In this document: piece by piece, positions 6,475 through 9,154 of the stretch
Numbering within the stretch: the first letter of the stretch is position 1
Layout: every line of letters starts with the position of its first letter
NCBI GenBank assembly: GCA_030699345.1
Contig: JAUYMX010000572.1
Span: 1 to 9,154 of the forward strand
Length of the DNA stretch: 9,154 nt
Origin: Methylococcaceae bacterium
GTDB taxonomy: Bacteria; Pseudomonadota; Gammaproteobacteria; Methylococcales; Methylomonadaceae
Direction of reading: 5' to 3'
Made by a program: the position numbers and the translations under genes
The notes under the pieces: model-generated
What the model saw: the letters and a program-made list of their open reading frames with translations, nothing else
What the model was told of the DNA's origin: nothing
The model's database searches: none

Positions 6475-6505
6475 TTGACACCAAGTTAAGTAAGTCCCTT
6501 TTTAT
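6475..6505 (+). promoter_or_regulatory. Sigma-70-like promoter candidate pointing rightward
   Basis: TTGACA at 6475-6480 is a perfect -35 box. The best -10 nearby is TTTTAT at 6500-6505 (four of six, 19-bp spacer); no better box has 17-bp spacing. No + strand gene follows, but a strong terminator ends at 6623, so this promoter would make an RNA of roughly 110 nt. Confidence 0.35.
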
Positions 6506-6511
6506 CAATAC

Positions 6512-6623
6512 TGAATAGGACTTTTCACCAGTTTCATGTACCTCCTCGTAGTGTGAAATTCAGATCCCTCTGGAATCTGTTACTTTTAACCTCCCTCTGC
6601 TAAAGCACCGGGAGGTTTTTTTT
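6512..6623 (+). ncRNA. Candidate small RNA with three hairpins and C/U-rich motifs
   Basis: The start is estimated from the promoter candidate at 6475-6505; the end is fixed by the T tract. Three stems can form: TTTCAC 6523-6528 with GTGAAA 6553-6558, enclosing CCTCCTC (6541-6547) in the loop; CAGAT 6561-6565 with ATCTG 6575-6579, extended by CC/GG, with loop CTCT and one bulged A; and the terminator stem 6588-6595 with 6610-6617. The 8-mer TCCCTCTG occurs twice (6565-6572 and 6592-6599). CCTCC-type stretches can pair with Shine-Dalgarno sequences, as in bacterial small RNAs that carry anti-Shine-Dalgarno loops. There is no convincing open frame. It lies opposite the 3' flank of the lipoprotein gene, so read-through from the lipid-transport operon would be antisense to it. 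No known RNA family was recognised. Confidence 0.4.
6588..6623 (+). terminator. Strong rho-independent terminator, rightward
   Basis: AACCTCCC (6588-6595) pairs with GGGAGGTT (6610-6617) around a 14-nt loop that can itself form TGC/GCA (6598-6600, 6605-6607). T runs unbroken from 6616 to 6623, partly within the stem. Read on the - strand, the stem is preceded by A and followed only by TTAAAAG, so it suits + strand transcription and not the lipoprotein operon. No protein gene precedes it on the + strand. Confidence 0.75.
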
Positions 6624-6639
6624 GTTCTGTTGATTGGCT

Positions 6640-7191
6640 TTAACTCTTCGGTAATCCCGACAACCAGCTCTGAATCTTGATGACCGCTTGTTGTGTTAAA
6701 TCAGCAAAGCCGCTAATCGCACCCTTCGCATCTGGCGTTTTACTTGGCTGTTCCAACCTAAATTCTTGCGTAGCAATCTTTTGGGTATTGTCCGCAGAAT
6801 AGGCCTCGACCGAAAAATGCAGCACTACGCGAGCCTTATCAGCGGCATCAAATTGCTGCTCAAACGTTTGCAATTTAACCAATAACCGATAATTAAAGCC
6901 AACCCCACTGGCGACAAGTTTTTGCTGAAATAATTCCGGCGGCGAAGCAATCCACACATCTTGACCATAGAACCTGACTTGGCTGGGTGCAGAAAAAAGC
7001 AGTCGATAGCGAATTCGATTATCCCAGAGCCACGATGGGGCATCGACGTTAATCGCTGCCTTTTGTTCAAGACTATTTGAAGCCCCTCTACTTTGATCTT
7101 GACCAAAGTCGTGTGCGTCCGGTTGTCTGGCATTCGGTGTGCAACCAATAGTTAATAGTGTTAATGCTAAGGTTGTCAGAAGCGTTTTCAT
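6640..7191 (-). CDS. PqiC-like ABC-transport auxiliary lipoprotein, 183 aa
   Basis: Probably an outer-membrane lipoprotein partner of the MCE transport system encoded by the three genes before it. Residues 1-16 are a lipoprotein signal peptide (MKTLL, hydrophobic core) ending in the lipobox 'LTIGC', with lipidated C17; T18 at +2 does not signal inner-membrane retention. A polar linker of about 30 residues (18-48) contains no regular structure. The folded part (about 49-183) has 'IRYRLLFSAPSQVRFYGQDVWIASPPELFQQKL', alternating strands such as 'VVLHFSVEAYSA' and a final helix 'FADLTQQAVIKIQSWL', the layout of the ABC_trans_aux/PqiC family. The ATG overlaps the TGA of the MCE gene as ATGA (7188-7191), so translation is probably coupled. 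The family call rests on fold pattern plus operon position, since sequence conservation in this family is low. It is the last gene of the operon; no good - strand terminator was found after it. Confidence 0.8.
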   Translation of the reverse strand: MKTLLTTLALTLLTIGCTPNARQPDAHDFGQDQSRGASNSLEQKAAINVDAPSWLWDNRIRYRLLFSAPSQVRFYGQDVWIASPPELFQQKLVASGVGFNYRLLVKLQTFEQQFDAADKARVVLHFSVEAYSADNTQKIATQEFRLEQPSKTPDAKGAISGFADLTQQAVIKIQSWLSGLPKS

Positions 7192-8102
7192 TTTGGAGCC
7201 TCATAGCCTGGTTCGCCGGGGCCTCGATCCTGTTTACTTGGACCTAGCAGCAGTTCTTGGGGATTATGTTCCAGCATGGTGGCGACTCGCTTAATCTGTT
7301 GACTGGTGCCGTGTAGCTCAATCAGCAGATCATTGATTTTCGGCAAGGTCGTCTGCAACGCAAAGTTGCCTGCGGTCTGACCGGTATCCGCGAGTTTGCT
7401 GGTTTTGCTACTGAGTGCTTTGACTTCCTTCGTCAAACCTTGCAGGTCGGTAGTCAATTTATTGATGTTTTTGAGTGTGCCGCGTGCATCGTTCGTTAAG
7501 GACGGTACGTCCGCTAACGCCGCATCAACACTTTTTTGCAACTCGCCTAGTTTAGCGGTCAGGCCTTTTAAATTATCCAGAATACCTGCGATATTTTGAA
7601 TGTTATCGTCACTCAATACCTGGCCTAAAGCCACCATCAGTCGATCAGCCTTATGCAGTATTTCTTCACCTGATGTCATCAACCGGTCAGTCAATGATGG
7701 CAACAAAGGAATACGTCGATCAGGAATATCACCCGGTGGGATCGACTCCTGCACCTTATCGTTATCTTCAAGTTGAATTTGGGTTAGGCCAGTCACGCCT
7801 TTGAGCCTTAAAGTCGCGTATACGCTCCTACTTAAGACGATATTTTTATCGACTTCAATCGGTATCAGAATAATCCCGGCATCATTAGGGTCAAACTCGA
7901 CCTTAAGCACTTTGCCTACCGCGATGCCGCGAAAAAACACGGTTGATTCGGGATTAAGACCCGACACCGATTCGTGAGTGTAAATCACATAATTATTACG
8001 CTCGCGCTCAAAATGCCCCAACCAATAAATCACTATCACCGACGCCGTCACCAACACCAGCAAAAACAGTCCTGTCATTAATGCGTGCTTGTTTCTACCC
8101 AT
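7188..8102 (-). CDS. MCE-domain (MlaD-like) substrate-binding protein with long helical tail, 304 aa
   Basis: Periplasmic lipid-binding component of an MCE ABC transporter, anchored in the inner membrane. Residues 8-29 are a single membrane helix. The MCE domain spans about 36-115 ('YVIYTHESVSGLNPESTVFFRGIAVGKV' region, then 'ATLRLKGVTGLTQIQLE'). A Pro-rich hinge 'IPPGDIPDRRIPLLPS' (121-136) leads to a helical tail of about 140 residues (137-278), and the end 'NPQELLLGPSK' then 'GPGEPGY' is a closing signature I recall for this type. E. coli MlaD is much shorter (about 183 aa); here the tail could form a hexameric helical tube as in PqiB or mycobacterial Mce proteins (inference). The start at 8102 is preferred over an in-frame ATG at 8165: AGAGGA lies 7 nt upstream, and the longer version would add 21 non-conserved residues. 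It overlaps the ATPase gene by 8 nt and the lipoprotein gene by 4 nt. Confidence 0.9.
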   Translation of the reverse strand: MGRNKHALMTGLFLLVLVTASVIVIYWLGHFERERNNYVIYTHESVSGLNPESTVFFRGIAVGKVLKVEFDPNDAGIILIPIEVDKNIVLSRSVYATLRLKGVTGLTQIQLEDNDKVQESIPPGDIPDRRIPLLPSLTDRLMTSGEEILHKADRLMVALGQVLSDDNIQNIAGILDNLKGLTAKLGELQKSVDAALADVPSLTNDARGTLKNINKLTTDLQGLTKEVKALSSKTSKLADTGQTAGNFALQTTLPKINDLLIELHGTSQQIKRVATMLEHNPQELLLGPSKQDRGPGEPGYEAPK

Positions 8103-8877
8103 GAGCTTCCTCTTGATACTGAAATACACGCCGCGCGCGTCTATTATGAAAAAAACTCTTAACAAACGGGTGCGGACAATTTAATACCGATGCCAACGGC
8201 CCAAAAGCTACTAACTGATTATCAGCCAATACCGCCACTTGGGTACATAAATCCCGAAGTATATCCAGATCATGCGTGACCATCACCACGGTAAACTTTA
8301 GATCGCGATGCAGCTCCGATAATAATGTGACGAAATCTTCACTGGAAATAGGATCAAGGCCCGAAGTTGGCTCATCCAATAATAACAAGCCAGGCTCAAG
8401 AATCATGGTTCTGGCCAACGCCACACGTTTTATCATGCCCCCGGACAAATCAGCCGGTTTTAACCAAGCATCATCCGGCGCTAAACCCACCATTGCCAAT
8501 TTCATAAACACCAAGCGGCTAATCAACTCCTCATCCTTAACGCCGACTTCACGTAACGGGAACGCGATGTTATCAAACACATCCAGCACGCTAAACAACG
8601 CACCTTTTTGAAACAACACGCCACAATCACTGCGCAAGCGTTGCCCATGACCGGCGGTGATCTTTTTTAACGATTGCCCCATTACAAACACCTCGCCTTC
8701 ACTGGGTATCTGTAAGCCGATAATTTCTCGTAATAGCGTCGTTTTACCGCAGCCGGAAGCGCCAACCAAGCCCAATATCTCGCCGCGTTCCAAATTAAGG
8801 CTGACATCTTTATGAACCACTTTGTCACCAAAGCGCGTCCAGACATGCTCGATACTGATAGCAAAATCATTACTCAT
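8095..8877 (-). CDS. MlaF-like ABC transporter ATP-binding protein, 260 aa
   Basis: Cytosolic ATPase that powers lipid transport by the MCE complex, working as a dimer on the permease. All ABC motifs are intact: Walker A 'GASGCGKTT' (39-47, K45), Q-loop Q90 in 'VLFQKGALFSVLDV', signature 'LSGGM' (144-148), Walker B 'LLLLDEP' (164-170, E169), D-loop 'SGLDP' (172-176) and switch H202. 'FQKGALFSVLDVFDNIAFPLRE' and 'LSGGMIKRVALARTM' are characteristic of the MlaF/Mkl group, which pairs with MCE proteins, rather than of nutrient importers. Length is about that of E. coli MlaF (269 aa). The ATG overlaps the permease TGA as ATGA (8874-8877), suggesting coupled translation; a weak GTGGGC-type sequence lies upstream. 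The last eight bases overlap the start of the MCE gene. Confidence 0.95.
   Translation of the reverse strand: MSNDFAISIEHVWTRFGDKVVHKDVSLNLERGEILGLVGASGCGKTTLLREIIGLQIPSEGEVFVMGQSLKKITAGHGQRLRSDCGVLFQKGALFSVLDVFDNIAFPLREVGVKDEELISRLVFMKLAMVGLAPDDAWLKPADLSGGMIKRVALARTMILEPGLLLLDEPTSGLDPISSEDFVTLLSELHRDLKFTVVMVTHDLDILRDLCTQVAVLADNQLVAFGPLASVLNCPHPFVKSFFHNRRARRVFQYQEEAHG
8103..8114 (-). promoter_or_regulatory. Ribosome binding site that fixes the MCE gene start
   Basis: On the - strand AAGAGGAAGCTC (8114 to 8103) precedes the ATG at 8102-8100. The AGAGGA core sits inside the last codons of the ATPase gene at good spacing. It favours 8102 over 8165 as the start. Confidence 0.6.
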
Positions 8878-9154
8878 GGCATGCCCACGCCCATAAATAA
8901 AATGGCAAATACCGCATCGATCATAATCACGACGGTAATGGCGGCAACCACCGAATTGGTGGTTTCATTACCTAAGCTTTCAGTATTGGGCTTAATCCGA
9001 AAGCCAAAATGGCACGCGATTAAAGCAATCATTAAACCAAAAACCGCGCTTTTACCTATGCCGATAAACACGTTAGCTAAAGGCACCACATCGGGCAATT
9101 TAAAGAAAAATTGTTGATAGCTAATATCCAATGTGTTTTGCGCGGAAAACATGC
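8874..9154 (-). CDS. MlaE-like ABC transporter permease (cut by the right edge)
   Basis: Inner-membrane permease of the MCE lipid transporter; only the C-terminal 92-93 residues are present and the N-terminal part lies beyond the window. The Met at 9152 is most likely internal, because MlaE-family proteins are about 250-380 residues long. Visible features are the loop 'QQFFFKLPDVVPLANVFIGIGKS', a membrane helix 'AVFGLMIALIACHFG', the loop 'FRIKPNTESLGNETTNSVV', which matches the conserved 'G..T..V' turn of the family, and a last helix 'AAITVVIMIDAVFAILFMGVG'. As first gene of the visible operon it overlaps the ATPase gene by 4 nt. Whether it carries an N-terminal STAS-like domain, as longer members do, cannot be seen. 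Confidence 0.9.
   Translation of the reverse strand, partial: MFSAQNTLDISYQQFFFKLPDVVPLANVFIGIGKSAVFGLMIALIACHFGFRIKPNTESLGNETTNSVVAAITVVIMIDAVFAILFMGVGMP

Noticed and set aside
6380..6480. Riboswitch leader for the HAD gene on the - strand
   Set aside because: No known aptamer core was recognised, and no terminator or anti-terminator pair lies before the - strand start codon.
6588..6617. The hairpin as terminator of the lipoprotein operon on the - strand
   Set aside because: In that direction the A tract precedes the stem and only TTAAAAG follows it, so there is no T tail; it fits + strand transcription.
8103..8165. Longer N-terminus for the MCE protein, starting at 8165
   Set aside because: The added 21 residues are not MCE-like and would overlap the ATPase gene by 71 nt, while 8102 has a strong AGAGGA site.

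Overview
The window looks like chromosomal DNA of a free-living gammaproteobacterium with mid-range GC. The envelope ABC genes, the secreted proteins and the type of intergenic repeat recall methanotrophs of the Methylococcales, but this is an impression from memory and no marker gene here proves it. There are eight protein genes, two of them cut by the window edges. No rRNA, tRNA, CRISPR array, transposase or phage gene was seen.

Left half, all on the + strand. The window opens inside the C-terminal end of a probable alkaline-phosphatase/sulfatase-superfamily envelope enzyme (1-387), closed by a hairpin at 407-445. Next come an unrecognised secreted protein with a clear signal peptide (543-1652), a soluble hybrid histidine kinase with PAS, HisKA, HATPase and receiver domains (1781-3457), and an OFA-family major facilitator transporter with an extra fused C-terminal membrane helix (3516-5159). 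Gaps are 58 to 155 bp, and the kinase and transporter genes lack a clear ribosome binding site, so a single tight operon is not evident.

Middle. Between the convergent transporter and HAD genes lies a stretch of nested inverted repeats (about 5189-5549) with no believable gene, probably a multi-copy intergenic element. A HAD-family hydrolase follows on the - strand (5565-6317). The 322-bp gap after it (6318-6639) holds a palindrome, a perfect TTGACA box, two hairpins with C/U-rich stretches and a textbook rho-independent terminator pointing rightward with no + strand gene in front of it. Together these suggest an undescribed small RNA.

Right half, all on the - strand. Four overlapping genes form an MCE-type lipid ABC transport operon, in transcription order: MlaE-like permease (cut by the right edge), MlaF-like ATPase, MCE-domain protein with a long helical tail, and a PqiC-like outer-membrane lipoprotein. 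All three junctions overlap by 4 or 8 nt. The proteins probably form an inner-membrane ATPase/permease carrying an MCE ring and tail across the periplasm toward the lipoprotein, for lipid movement between membranes.

The most novel candidates are the small RNA with repeated anti-Shine-Dalgarno-like motifs, the palindrome mosaic, and the OFA transporter with a fused 'small subunit' helix and no lysine at the OxlT Lys355 position.
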